Below, piece after piece: positions 36,286-45,037 of a DNA stretch of 64,000 nt. Below the pieces are notes generated by a model that was not told where the DNA came from, did not search any database, and was given only the letters and a program-made list of their open reading frames with translations. The DNA is from Pseudomonadota bacterium. Its GTDB lineage: Bacteria; Pseudomonadota; Gammaproteobacteria; Steroidobacterales; Steroidobacteraceae. Numbering within the stretch: position 1 is the first letter of the stretch; each line of letters begins with the position of its first letter. The translations under genes and the position numbers were made by a program. The stretch spans positions 62,001-126,000 of the forward strand of contig JAJZDX010000006.1 in the NCBI GenBank assembly GCA_021805865.1, written 5' to 3'.

Positions 36286-36805
36286 GACCTTCCTCCTGTG
36301 CGAGCTCGCTGAGCTGCTTGAGTCCCCTGTGGATGTTGACTTTCACGAGCGAGACCGTCTGGCCAAGTTTGTCAGCGGCTTCCCGGATGCTCAGCCCCTC
36401 GAGCTTGACCAGACGGATGGCATTGGCCTGGGCGGGCTTGAGCCGGCTCAAGAGCGCCTCGAGCGAGCGGGCGCTCTGCGCGGCCTCTGCGCAGTCCCGC
36501 ACGGCGAGCGCATCCGAAAGCTCTTCCATCGCAGCGCCTTTCATGGCGCGCAGCCGGTCGATCCACTTGTAGCGCGCAATCGCCGCGAGCCACGGTCCGA
36601 ACGGTTTCGAGGGATCGTAGGTATGGCGTTTCGCATGCAGCGTCAGCAGCGCCTCTTGCGCGGCATCGTCGGCCATGCCCGGGGGCAGCCGTCTCGAATA
36701 GTAGGCGTTGAGCCACGAGCCGACCTCCACGAGCAGGCGGCGATAGGCCGACGTCTCGCCCGCCTGAGCCGCCATCATCAGCGACCGCCAGTGCTCGTCT
36801 GCCAC
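36275..36805 (-). CDS. ECF RNA polymerase sigma factor, SigF-type partner of NrsF
   Basis: About 176 residues. Sigma region 2 (DDAAQEALLTLHAKRHTYDP, RYKWIDRLRAMK) and region 4 (LVKLEGLSIREAADKLGQTV) are clear. GTG 36805 is chosen as start because GAGGAGAG lies just upstream and residues before it are not conserved. With NrsF it forms a stress-responsive pair that in other proteobacteria drives msrPQ. A candidate self-recognised promoter lies at about 36907-36935. Confidence 0.9.
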   Translation of the reverse strand: MADEHWRSLMMAAQAGETSAYRRLLVEVGSWLNAYYSRRLPPGMADDAAQEALLTLHAKRHTYDPSKPFGPWLAAIARYKWIDRLRAMKGAAMEELSDALAVRDCAEAAQSARSLEALLSRLKPAQANAIRLVKLEGLSIREAADKLGQTVSLVKVNIHRGLKQLSELAQEEGHEI

Positions 36806-36906
36806 GGAAGTCTCTCCTCGGCCGCCCGGCCCGGTGTCGGCGCGATCAGGAACCCTCAAGATCCACCTCGCCTTCGCGGCAGACCTTGACGCGTACCGCT
36901 ACGACA

Positions 36907-36935
36907 TTATCCGTCCGCAGAGGCGGAAAGGTTAC
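36907..36935 (-). promoter_or_regulatory. Candidate ECF-type promoter of the sigma/nrsF/msrPQ operon
   Basis: On the minus strand GTAACC (36935-36930) is followed after 16-17 bases by ACGGATA. GTAACC is a typical ECF -35 element and is known for SigF/NrsF systems. It lies about 105-130 bases before the sigma start codon. Based on motif only. Confidence 0.4.
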
Positions 36936-37058
36936 AGGCGGCCCCGGGCGGCCGGTAAAGGTGCTGTCCGAGGCCGCCGGCGCGCGGCCCGTCGCGCCGG
37001 CTCATCCGAGCGGCCGGGCCCGGAAGAGGAGCCTCGCCGGTCCCGGCGATCATGGCTC

Positions 37059-37529
37059 TCACCGGGCGTGGGGCGGGCAGACGATGACCTCGGTGCGCAC
37101 CGAGTTCGCCAGAAAGCACTCCGCGTGGGCCTCGTGGTGCACGCTCTCGATCTCGGCCGGATCCGGCAGCCTCGACCCTGAGAAGGTAATCCGAGGCCTA
37201 AGCTCCACTCGACTCACCCACTGCCTTCCGTTCTCGTTGCGCGCCATGCGGCCGACCGCCTCGTCCCGGTAGCAGTCCACGCACCAGCCCCGGCGAGCGG
37301 CGATGCTGAGAAACCAGAGCATGTGGCAGCTCGAGAGCGCCGCTACGTACGCTTCCTCAGGATCGACGTTGGCCGGCTCGGAGAACGGAGCGCGAACCAC
37401 GTGGGGCGAGCTCGATGCATCGACTGTCGCGCCGCCGTCGAATGTCCACACATGGGCACGGCTGTACCTGTTGTCGAGGAACGGCTGGGAGCCCCGGTGC
37501 CACTCTACGGTGGCGGTGTGCGACGCCAT
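37059..37529 (-). CDS. OsmC-family peroxiredoxin-like protein
   Basis: A 156-residue OsmC/Ohr-family protein with the two conserved redox cysteines in ALSSCHMLWFL and the later AHAECFLANS segment. Members reduce organic hydroperoxides with a catalytic cysteine pair. ATG 37529 begins the family domain; upstream in-frame sequence is the antisense of the DUF1993 gene. It is divergent from DUF1993 across a 130-base region holding an AT-rich palindrome. Confidence 0.85.
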   Translation of the reverse strand: MASHTATVEWHRGSQPFLDNRYSRAHVWTFDGGATVDASSSPHVVRAPFSEPANVDPEEAYVAALSSCHMLWFLSIAARRGWCVDCYRDEAVGRMARNENGRQWVSRVELRPRITFSGSRLPDPAEIESVHHEAHAECFLANSVRTEVIVCPPHAR

Positions 37530-37587
37530 GAGTCTTTCCTGATTGGGTTGATCCGCTTGGCTCAAATGGGAGTTGCCGGGGCCGCGC

Positions 37588-37606
37588 CGGATATATATTG
37601 TATCCG
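37588..37606. promoter_or_regulatory. AT-rich palindrome between osmC-like and DUF1993 genes
   Basis: CGGATATATATTGTATCCG has 6-bp inverted arms (CGGATA/TATCCG) around a 7-base AT-rich centre. Its position in the divergent promoter region suggests an operator. No regulator gene is adjacent. Confidence 0.45.
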
Positions 37607-37659
37607 CAATCCCGGATCGTCCGCGTTTCCCACGCATCATCACGAGTGAGGCTCCCGAC

Positions 37660-38178
37660 ATGTCGATGTCCACCGCATCCCTGCCCGTGTTCGAGGTCGG
37701 CCTGAACTCGCTCTCGGCGCTCCTCGACAAGGCCGAGGCGTATTCCGAGGCGAAGAAGATCGATCCGGCGGTACTGCTCAACGCGCGCCTCTTTCCGGAC
37801 ATGTTCCCGCTCGCCCGCCAGGTGCAGATCGTGTGTGACCAGGCGAAGAACGGCGGCGCACGGCTTGCCGGCATCGAGCCGCCAAAGTACGATGACAACG
37901 AGAAGACGATCGGCGAGCTCAAGGCGCGGATCGCCAAGACGATCGCCTTCGTGAAGACGCTCGATGGCGCGCAGATCGACAAGGCCTCGGGCCGGGAGGT
38001 GACCTTTCCGTTGGGGCCGGATCACAAGGGCCACATGAAGGGCGCCGACTATCTCAACCACTTCGTTCTGCCGAACTTCCACTTTCACCTTGCCGTCGTG
38101 TACGGCATCCTCCGGCACAACGGTGTCGAGATCGGCAAGCGTGACTTCCTTGGCGCCATTCCGATGACGATGACTTGA
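37660..38178 (+). CDS. DUF1993 domain-containing protein
   Basis: A 172-residue protein matching the DUF1993 family (DinB-like four-helix fold), with characteristic stretches ARLFPDMFPLARQVQIVCDQ and HFHLAVVYGILRHNGVEIGK. ATG 37660 is chosen by the conserved N-terminus. The function of the family is unknown. It is divergently paired with an OsmC-like gene, perhaps in one stress response. Confidence 0.87.
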   Translation: MSMSTASLPVFEVGLNSLSALLDKAEAYSEAKKIDPAVLLNARLFPDMFPLARQVQIVCDQAKNGGARLAGIEPPKYDDNEKTIGELKARIAKTIAFVKTLDGAQIDKASGREVTFPLGPDHKGHMKGADYLNHFVLPNFHFHLAVVYGILRHNGVEIGKRDFLGAIPMTMT

Positions 38179-38271
38179 GACTGCGCAGATCTTGAGCCTC
38201 CTCGGGGGGGTGATTCACGAGCTCGGAGCCCTGCCCGTCAATCTCAAGGCGGATGCTCGATGGGCAGGCCC

Positions 38272-38301
38272 GGGCCCGGCGGGGTGACACCCGTCGGGCC
38301 C
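38272..38301. terminator. Hairpin downstream of the DUF1993 gene
   Basis: GGGCCCGGCGGG (38272-38283) pairs with CCCGTCGGGCCC (38290-38301), one G-T pair, around a 6-base loop. No T tract. The remaining sequence between 38179 and the peptidase remnant at 38490 contains nothing else I can support. Confidence 0.45.
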
Positions 38302-38489
38302 GGCGCGGCTCCGGCGGGGAAAAATCCGACGGACAATCCCGCAGAGACATTCATGCGCGGACCGGCCGAGCCCGTGGCCATCGCATTGCGGGTCTTCCGG
38401 CGATGGCCGCCGTCTCGGCGATGTGGAGCGAAGTGCGCAAGCGGCGATCCGCCTTCGTTGCGCTGGCTCGGTTCCACGGCCAGGGCTTG

Positions 38490-38825
38490 AGCGCGAAGTG
38501 CTTCGGCGGGATGTTGCGCGCGAGGTATCTCACGAAGTAGTCCCAGCGCCGCCGGGTGAGGTACGGCATGGCGTAGCCATAGGCATGAGGTGCGTTGGGA
38601 ATTGCGATCATGTCGAAGCTCTTGTTCGCCTTAGATCCGCACCCGCACGACGAGCAAGGTGTTCTCCGGCGGCACGTTGTGGTCCATCGTGCCGTAGGTG
38701 AGCATCAAATGACCCTGCAGAGGGGAAGCCAGCAGCTCATCGGCCTGGTTGTCGTAATGGGTGGTGCCGTTCGCATGGCGCACCGGCAGGCCCTCGTATT
38801 TCTCGCCCCAGTCGTCCCTAACGGC
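38490..38825 (-). pseudogene. S9 (prolyl oligopeptidase/DPP IV-like) peptidase C-terminal remnant
   Basis: The minus strand encodes DDWGEKYEGLP, then ELLASPLQGHLMLTYGTMD and NVPPENTLLVV, with the Asp-containing segment of S9 peptidases. It hits a stop near 38635 and continues in another frame as ANKSFDMIAIPNAPHAYG (the catalytic-His region) and RRRWDYFVRYLARNIPP. The catalytic Ser domain and propeller are absent. One frameshift plus a large N-terminal deletion make it non-functional. Confidence 0.8.
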
Positions 38826-39049
38826 CCGCCAGGCCCTGTATCGTCACGAAGAACCGCGGCCGGAGACCGGCCGAGTGGGACCGGCCCTTGAAAGCCGCAA
38901 TCTGGAAGCTGGAAACAGGAAGTCAGACTGGAGAACGGCGCTGTGCCGAGGGGGAGGTCCTGTGAGCCGCATCCGCCGCTGTCCCGGGCGCAGCCGCTCA
39001 AGGGCGCGTGCCGTTATTGTGCCGCCAACCGGGTCATCAACAACGCGGC

Positions 39050-39316
39050 TTAGCGTAACTGGCTGTCCTTGCTGCCCCGCCGGTTGTAGCCGCTGAATTG
39101 GGCGACTGTCCGGTCGGAGGCCTCCTGGCAGGCCACGCATAGCCGCACGCCCGGGATCGCCTGACGGCGGGCCTCGGGGATGTCCGCACCGCATTCGGCG
39201 CAATGGGTGAGTGCCGGTCCCTGCGGCAGGCGGCTTTGGGCCCGCCGGATGGCGTCGCTCACGGTTGCGTCGATCTGATCTTGTACGGCGCCGTCGCCGG
39301 CCCAGCCGCTGGCCAT
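39050..39316 (-). CDS. DksA/TraR-family C4 zinc-finger protein
   Basis: An 88-residue protein like E. coli YbiI. The zinc finger is formed by CAECGADIPEARR and RLCVACQ. It has a short N-terminal helix pair (DQIDATVSDAIRRAQ) and lacks the full DksA coiled coil. Some short DksA-like proteins act on RNA polymerase, but the role of this subgroup is unclear. Monocistronic, divergent from marR. Confidence 0.87.
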   Translation of the reverse strand: MASGWAGDGAVQDQIDATVSDAIRRAQSRLPQGPALTHCAECGADIPEARRQAIPGVRLCVACQEASDRTVAQFSGYNRRGSKDSQLR

Positions 39317-39405
39317 GGGCTTCTACCTAGGATGAGACTGCAGCAAAGATTGTACGCATACCCACCCAGGAGAAGCGACCGCTTGCCACGCATTGTATCG
39401 ACATA

Positions 39406-39427
39406 TATAATATACAACGATATTATA
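39406..39427. promoter_or_regulatory. Inverted repeat in the marR-emrAB promoter, likely MarR operator
   Basis: TATAATAT (39406-39413) and ATATTATA (39420-39427) form a perfect 8-bp inverted repeat with a 6-base spacer, ending 9 bases before the marR ATG. The size suits a MarR dimer and autorepression of the efflux operon. Confidence 0.6.
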
Positions 39428-39436
39428 TTAAATGAT

Positions 39437-39892
39437 ATGAGTGTGGACCACCTCCGTCAGCTGGGCTTCCTGCTCAAGGACGTCAGCCGTCGCTATACGC
39501 GCCGCTTCGAGGAACGGGCGCAGAGCCTGTCGCTTACCCTGCCGCAGTGCAAGGCGCTCATCTACCTGCAAGACAGCGAGGGCGTCAGCCAGAAGCGTCT
39601 GGCGGAGCTCACCGAGCTCGACCCGATGACGCTGGTGCGCATCCTCGACCGGATGGAGGCCGACGGGTGGGTGCAGAGGCGCTTCGATCCCTCCGATCGC
39701 CGGGCCCATTCGCTGTGGCTCACCGCCCAGGTGAAGCCAGTGGTCGAGCATGTCTGGCAGCTCATCCAGGAGACCCGCGCGGAAATGCTGCAGGGTCTGT
39801 CGGCCGAGGAGCGCACGCTGCTCGTGACGCTGCTCGAGCGGGTCCACGCGAACCTGACTTCACTGCCCCCGCTCTCGGGTCACCAGCCGTAG
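39437..39892 (+). CDS. MarR-family transcriptional regulator
   Basis: A 151-residue winged-helix MarR protein: TLPQCKALIYLQDSEGVSQ, LAELTELDPMTLVRILDRME recognition helix, then RRFDPSDRRAHSLWLT wing. ATG 39437 is selected because the inverted repeat lies immediately upstream and the longer frame includes promoter DNA. First gene of an operon with emrA, emrB and an outer-membrane factor; probably represses the pump and releases on binding its lipophilic substrates. Confidence 0.9.
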   Translation: MSVDHLRQLGFLLKDVSRRYTRRFEERAQSLSLTLPQCKALIYLQDSEGVSQKRLAELTELDPMTLVRILDRMEADGWVQRRFDPSDRRAHSLWLTAQVKPVVEHVWQLIQETRAEMLQGLSAEERTLLVTLLERVHANLTSLPPLSGHQP

Positions 39893-39929
39893 CCGCTCGA
39901 GCCGGCACCCAAGGCAAAAAGGAACGAGG

Positions 39930-41045
39930 ATGAACGATTCGGCCAAGACCGCGCGGCTGGGGGAGCCGCCGCCTCCCGAGACCGCCATGCCCGGGGCTGC
40001 GGCGGCGCAGCTGCGGCGCGCGTGGCGCGCACGGGTGCGCCCGCTGCTCATGTGGGGTGTGCCGCTGGTGGCGATCGCGGCCGCAGTCTATTTCTACCTC
40101 ACCAGCGGTCGGTACGTGTCGACCGATGATGCCTACCTCAGGGCGGCCCAGGTGCCCATCAGCGCGGACGTGTCCGGCCGGCTGGTCACGCGTTATGTGC
40201 ATGACAATGAGCCGGTGCGGCGAGGCCAGATTCTCTTCCGGCTCGATGACCGTCCGTTCGTGATCGCCGTGCAGGCCGCGCGCGCGCGCCTCGCCGTCGC
40301 GCGGCTCGCCGTGGAGTCGCTCGAGGCCGATTACCGGGCCGATCAGGCCGCGCTTGCCTCGGCCGAGAGTCGGCAGGCCTATGCCGGGCGCGAGTACCGC
40401 CGGCAGGTGCGCTTGCTCGCGATCGGCGTCTCCTCGAAATCCCAGTTCGATCGCGCGCGACTCGCCTTGCAGCAGTCGCGCCAGGAAGTCTCCGCGGCGA
40501 AGCAGCGGATTTTGGCGGTACTCGCCCGACTCGGCGGCCGTCCCGATATTCCCGTGAGCCGGCATCCGCAGGTCGCCGAAGCCCGGGCAGCGCTCAATCG
40601 TGCGCTGCTCGAGCTCTCCTACACCACCGTGCGGGCTCCCACTGACGGCATCGTGACCGAAGTGCAGCATTTCCAGGTCGGCGACTATCTGCCGCTCGCC
40701 GCGAAGGCGTTCGTGCTGGTCTCGACGCGCGACGTGTGGATCGCGGCGGATTATAAGGAGGACGAGCTCGCCAACGTCCGTCCGGGAGAGAAAGCCACGG
40801 TGACCATGGATGATTATCCGGGCCGGACTTTCCACGCGGTTGTGGCAAGTGTGACGCCCGGCACGGGCGCGCAGTTCGCGGTATTGCCTCCGCAGAACGC
40901 CACCGGTAATTGGGTCAAGGTGGTGCAGCGCCTCGATGTGCGGTTGCGGCTCATCGGAGCGCTGCCGCCGGTGCGCTCGGGGGTGAGCGCCGAGGTGACG
41001 ATCGATACGCATTCGGGGCCCGCTGCACGCCGCACGCGCGGCTGA
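39930..41045 (+). CDS. emrA: EmrA/HlyD-type periplasmic adaptor of a DHA2 efflux pump
   Basis: A 371-residue membrane fusion protein. A cytoplasmic N-terminus, one TM helix at residues about 42-62, then a lipoyl-type segment (TDDAYLRAAQVPISADVSGR), a coiled-coil hairpin of about 95 residues, and TVRAPTDGIVTEVQHFQVGDYL. It links the inner-membrane carrier EmrB to the outer-membrane factor. Starts 37 bases after marR. Confidence 0.9.
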   Translation: MNDSAKTARLGEPPPPETAMPGAAAAQLRRAWRARVRPLLMWGVPLVAIAAAVYFYLTSGRYVSTDDAYLRAAQVPISADVSGRLVTRYVHDNEPVRRGQILFRLDDRPFVIAVQAARARLAVARLAVESLEADYRADQAALASAESRQAYAGREYRRQVRLLAIGVSSKSQFDRARLALQQSRQEVSAAKQRILAVLARLGGRPDIPVSRHPQVAEARAALNRALLELSYTTVRAPTDGIVTEVQHFQVGDYLPLAAKAFVLVSTRDVWIAADYKEDELANVRPGEKATVTMDDYPGRTFHAVVASVTPGTGAQFAVLPPQNATGNWVKVVQRLDVRLRLIGALPPVRSGVSAEVTIDTHSGPAARRTRG

Positions 41046-41075
41046 GCGACACGCAGCAGCTTCCATCCCCACATC

Positions 41076-42599
41076 ATGGATACCACCACCGACACCGCTC
41101 ATCCTCACCGCATTCCCATCACGATCGCGGTGACGCTGGCGACCATACTGCAATCGGTCGATATTACGATCGCCAACGTCGCGCTGCCGCACATCGGCGG
41201 CAGCATGGGCGCGACGCTCGTGCAGATGGACTGGGTGCTGACCTCGTACATCGTCGCGGCGGCGATCGCGACCCCGCTGTCGGGATGGCTCGCCGTACGC
41301 CACGGCCGCAAGAACGTTCTGCTGGTGTCCGTGATCGGCTTCACGGTGAGCTCGGCGCTGTGTGGCCTGGCGCACTCGATCAGCCAGATCGTGCTGTTCA
41401 GGCTGATGCAAGGCGGGTTCAGCGCCGCGCTCGTGCCGCTGTCGCAGGCGGTGCTGCTCGACATCAATCCTCCCGAGCGCCACGGCCGGGCGATGGCGCT
41501 GTGGGGCCAGGGGGTGGTGTTGGGGCCGATGCTCGCGCCGGTGCTCGGCGGCTGGCTCACCGACAGCTACAGCTGGCGCTGGGTGTTCTACATCAATGTG
41601 CCGTTTGGCATTCTCGCTGCGATCCTCATCACGATCTACATGCGCGAGACCGGGAAGCGCAAATCCACGTTCGACTTGTTCGGCTTCGCAGCCCTCAGCC
41701 TCGCGATCGGTGCGCTGCAGATTTTCCTCGACCGCGGCTCGCTCAAGGATTGGTTCGGCTCGCGAGAGATCTGGATCGAAGCGGCGTTGGCGCTGCTCGG
41801 CCTGTACTGGTTTCTGGTGCACACGTTCACGGCGCGTGAGCCGTTCGTCAGCCCGGGGCTGTTCCGCGACCGCAACTTCAGCACGGGCAACTTCCTGATG
41901 CTGATCATCAGCATGGTGCTGTTCGCAACGCTGGCGCTGCTGCCGCCACTGATGGAGGATCTGCTCGGCTACCCGGTTCTGACGGCCGGTATCGCCATGG
42001 CGCCGCGCGGCGCCGGCAGCTTTCTCGCCATGTTTCTCGGCGGTCGGCTGATCGGGCGCGTCGATTCACGCATATTGATCGCCGTCGGATTGACGATCGC
42101 TGCGGGCTCGCTGTGGACCATGGCCAATGACTTTTCGTTGCAGATGCCGCAGTGGCTGATCTGGGGCGAGACCCTCATTCAGGGCTTCGGCATCGGACTC
42201 ACCTACGTGACCATGACGACCGTGGCGTTCACCACGCTCGCAACGCACCAGCGCTCGGAAGGCACGTCGATCTTCAATCTGCTGCGCAATATCGGCAGCA
42301 GCATCGGCATCGCGGGCACGAGCGCAATCCTGACCCACAACACACAAGTCGTGCATGAGAGTCTGGTGTCGCACATCGTTCCGTACGGAGGGCAGCTGCG
42401 GCTGCACGCGCCGTTCAGCTTCACTTCGGTCGCCGGCCTGTCCGCGCTCAACGCGATGGTGACGCAACAGGCCACCATGATCGCGTACAACGATGATTTC
42501 AAGCTCATGGGTTTGGTGACCTTCGCGGTGGTGCCCCTGGTGCTGCTGCTGCGCCCGCGCCGGAGGCGCAGTGGCGAGGCAGCAGTGGTGATGGAGTGA
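41076..42599 (+). CDS. emrB: EmrB-type DHA2 (14-TM) multidrug efflux transporter
   Basis: A 507-residue MFS protein of the 14-spanner DHA2 family. Motif A-like WLAVRHGRKNVLL, motif C-like LGPMLAPVLGG and the N-terminal LATILQSVDITIANVALPHI (drug:H+ motif D1) are visible. It exports hydrophobic compounds through EmrA and the outer-membrane factor encoded next. Confidence 0.92.
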   Translation: MDTTTDTAHPHRIPITIAVTLATILQSVDITIANVALPHIGGSMGATLVQMDWVLTSYIVAAAIATPLSGWLAVRHGRKNVLLVSVIGFTVSSALCGLAHSISQIVLFRLMQGGFSAALVPLSQAVLLDINPPERHGRAMALWGQGVVLGPMLAPVLGGWLTDSYSWRWVFYINVPFGILAAILITIYMRETGKRKSTFDLFGFAALSLAIGALQIFLDRGSLKDWFGSREIWIEAALALLGLYWFLVHTFTAREPFVSPGLFRDRNFSTGNFLMLIISMVLFATLALLPPLMEDLLGYPVLTAGIAMAPRGAGSFLAMFLGGRLIGRVDSRILIAVGLTIAAGSLWTMANDFSLQMPQWLIWGETLIQGFGIGLTYVTMTTVAFTTLATHQRSEGTSIFNLLRNIGSSIGIAGTSAILTHNTQVVHESLVSHIVPYGGQLRLHAPFSFTSVAGLSALNAMVTQQATMIAYNDDFKLMGLVTFAVVPLVLLLRPRRRRSGEAAVVME

Positions 42600-42603
42600 G
42601 CGC

Positions 42604-44061
42604 ATGAGACGATGGGGAAGCCGCCGGCGCACCGGGGCGCGCCACGCGCTCGCGCTGGCGGCGCTGCTGCTCGCCGGCTGCACGGTCGGCCCGGTGTTTC
42701 AGCGCCCGCGCGTGCCCATGCCGCGGCATTACCGTCCGTCCGGCACGCCGGTCGCCGGCGAAACCGCCGCCCCGGCGCGATACCGCCAGCGGACGATGCC
42801 CGGGACCGGTCCGGGGGCGCGGTGGTGGCGTCTGTTTCACTCCCCGCAGCTCGACGCACTCGTACAGCAGGCGCTTGTCGACAATCACGACGTGGCCGCA
42901 GCCGAGGAGGCGCTGGCTGAGGCGCAGCAGGGTGTCGTGGTCGCCGCCGCCTCTCGTTACCCGCAGATCGGGGCCGTTCTTGGCGCCGGACGGCAGAAGT
43001 ACGGCGCGGCGTTTCTCGGGCCCGAGCACTTTCCCCCGTTCACCTACTTCGAGGCGGGGATCAGCGTCTCTTATGAGCTCGATTACGTCGGCCTTACGCG
43101 CCACACCATAGAGGAGCGGCGTGCGCTGGAGCAGTATCAGCGCAGCGAACTCGCGGCCACGCGGCTCGTCCTGGGTGGGGAGGTGGCCTCTCGGGCGGTC
43201 GTGATCGCCTCGATGCGCGCTGAGATCCATGCGCTGGATGGCTTGCTGAGCGCGGATCGCACCAACGTCGCGCTGGTGCGCGAGGCGGTTGCGGCGGGCT
43301 CCGTGCCACGGCTGGATGTGCTCACTGCGCGCACGCAGCTCGCCAGCGATGCGACGCTGCTGCCCCCCCTGTATCAGCGGCTTGCCGTGGCGCGTCATGC
43401 GCTTGCGGCGTTGCTCGGTCGCGCGCCGGCCGGGTGGGACCAGCCGGACCCGACCCTGGGCGAGCTGAGGTTGCCGCACCGCGTGCCGGTGAGCGTACCG
43501 TCGGGGCTGCTGCGCCGCCGCCCCGACATTCTCGCGGCGCAGGCACAGCTGCAGGCGGCCACCGCGGCTGCCGGGGTGGCCACGGCCAATCTCTATCCGA
43601 GAATCGAGCTCACCGGTACGCTGGGCCAGGAGGGGTTGCAGCCGGGCCAGCTGTTCAACGCGAGCTCGACGGCCTGGTCGCTGATCTCGGGCCTGACCGC
43701 ACCACTGTTCGACGGCGGGAGGCTGCACGCCGAACGGCGCGCGGCGCTGGATGCGCTGCACGCGCGGGCTGACCTGTATCAGCAGGTGGTCGTGAACGCC
43801 TTCGAGCAAGTGGCCGACGCGCTCGATGCGCTGCGGCACGACGCGCAGCTGCGCGCCGCGCAGGCACGCGCTCTGTCCTTGTCACGCAGACGTCTGATCC
43901 TCGAACGCAAGAGCTACCTTGCCGGCAACTCCGGACTGTTGCCCGTCCTCGATGCGGAGCGCGAGCGCGAGCGCGCCGAGCTCGGACTGCTCGGGGCCGA
44001 GGAGCACCAGTACCTCGATACCATCCGGCTGCTGCTTGCCTCCGGTGGCCCGGTGCGCTAG
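42604..44061 (+). CDS. Outer-membrane factor lipoprotein (NodT/OprM family)
   Basis: A 485-residue TolC-like protein. The lipobox LLAGC sits at residues about 20-24 and TVGPVFQRP follows, typical of the NodT lipoprotein branch. Two repeated coiled-coil/barrel halves are evident, the second including PDILAAQAQLQAATAAAGVA and NLYPRIELTG. Completes the tripartite pump with EmrA and EmrB, starting 4 bases after emrB. Its last 4 bases overlap the convergent SPOR gene. Confidence 0.9.
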   Translation: MRRWGSRRRTGARHALALAALLLAGCTVGPVFQRPRVPMPRHYRPSGTPVAGETAAPARYRQRTMPGTGPGARWWRLFHSPQLDALVQQALVDNHDVAAAEEALAEAQQGVVVAAASRYPQIGAVLGAGRQKYGAAFLGPEHFPPFTYFEAGISVSYELDYVGLTRHTIEERRALEQYQRSELAATRLVLGGEVASRAVVIASMRAEIHALDGLLSADRTNVALVREAVAAGSVPRLDVLTARTQLASDATLLPPLYQRLAVARHALAALLGRAPAGWDQPDPTLGELRLPHRVPVSVPSGLLRRRPDILAAQAQLQAATAAAGVATANLYPRIELTGTLGQEGLQPGQLFNASSTAWSLISGLTAPLFDGGRLHAERRAALDALHARADLYQQVVVNAFEQVADALDALRHDAQLRAAQARALSLSRRRLILERKSYLAGNSGLLPVLDAERERERAELGLLGAEEHQYLDTIRLLLASGGPVR

Positions 44062-44759
44062 AGGGTGGACAGGCCGCCCGAGGAGGTGCGGATCTTGACC
44101 ACCGAGCAGGGCTGGCGGGCGCTGCGCACCTTGAGGCAGGCGGCCTGAGCGGCACTCTGACTCATCTGCGAGGAGCGCACCTCGCTCAGCTTGCTCTTGC
44201 CTGCAGGCGCCAGGACGATGACGTCGGCGAGGACGCCGGCGAACTTCGCCTTCAGCCGTTTGGCGACGGTCTGTGCCACAGCCGCCGAGCGATACCGGCC
44301 GAACAGGAGCTGATAGGGCGCCAGCTTGTCGATCTTCGCCCGCGCCTGGCCGGCCTGGGGGGCATCGGGGTATTTCTTCAAAAACGACTGGTAGGCCGCC
44401 ACCGTGCCCGCAGACCGGGCGCTCTGCCACGCCGCCCCTTGCTTGAGCTTGGTGAGGGCGCTCTGCGCGTCGGCGGCATGCGAGCCGTCCGGATACTGCT
44501 GGAGGTATTGCTGGTAGGCCTGCACCGTGCCGGCACTCCTGGCCGCGCTCCAGGCGTGCTTGTCCTTCAGGGTATCGATGCGGTTGCGGGCCTGCTGCAC
44601 CCGCGGGTCGCTGGGATAGTGCTGGATGAAGCTCCGGTAGGCGGCGACGGTATTTTGCGAGGACGCCTTGTTCCAGGCGGTATTCGGCGAGCTGCAGCCG
44701 GCGAGTGCGGCGGCAGCCAGGGCGCATGCGGCGTAAAATCCAAGCGATGTCTTTTTCAC
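44058..44759 (-). CDS. SPOR-domain lipoprotein with three tandem helical repeats
   Basis: About 233 residues. GTG 44759 gives a signal with lipobox LAALAGC-like sequence (AAAALAGC, ending near residue 21). Three consecutive repeats of about 46 residues follow, each with an AW..A.. start, TV.AY..F...YP core and an Ala/Arg-rich second helix (AAYRSFIQHYP, QAYQQYLQQYP, AAYQSFLKKYP). A C-terminal SPOR-like domain, YQLLFGRYRSAAVAQTVAKR onward, suggests binding to denuded peptidoglycan at the septum. Function of the whole protein is unknown. Confidence 0.7.
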   Translation of the reverse strand: MKKTSLGFYAACALAAAALAGCSSPNTAWNKASSQNTVAAYRSFIQHYPSDPRVQQARNRIDTLKDKHAWSAARSAGTVQAYQQYLQQYPDGSHAADAQSALTKLKQGAAWQSARSAGTVAAYQSFLKKYPDAPQAGQARAKIDKLAPYQLLFGRYRSAAVAQTVAKRLKAKFAGVLADVIVLAPAGKSKLSEVRSSQMSQSAAQAACLKVRSARQPCSVVKIRTSSGGLSTL

Positions 44760-45037
44760 GTCAACCCCGGCGCGGACAGGTGAGTCGCGTAACTTACCGC
44801 AGGGGCCGCAGATGCGCCAGGGACCGGTACGCACACTGCAAGGGCGGCCGCGAGCGACGTATAGGTACCTTCCGCATGCCGGCTGCGTCAGCTACTCATG
44901 CCCGGCCCGCGGGACCCTGTCTAAGCTGCCGCTCGCATGCATGGGACGGATGCACAATGCCGCCGGACCGTGCGGATGCGCAGCGCCAGCCGAGGCGGCG
45001 GGCCGCGCGCGATCGTGCTCCCGGGAGGTAGCGCTCA

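Noticed and set aside
39762-41822. A 686-residue antisense frame across emrA and emrB
   Set aside because: Shadow frame; no signal peptide or domain and opposite to strongly recognisable genes.
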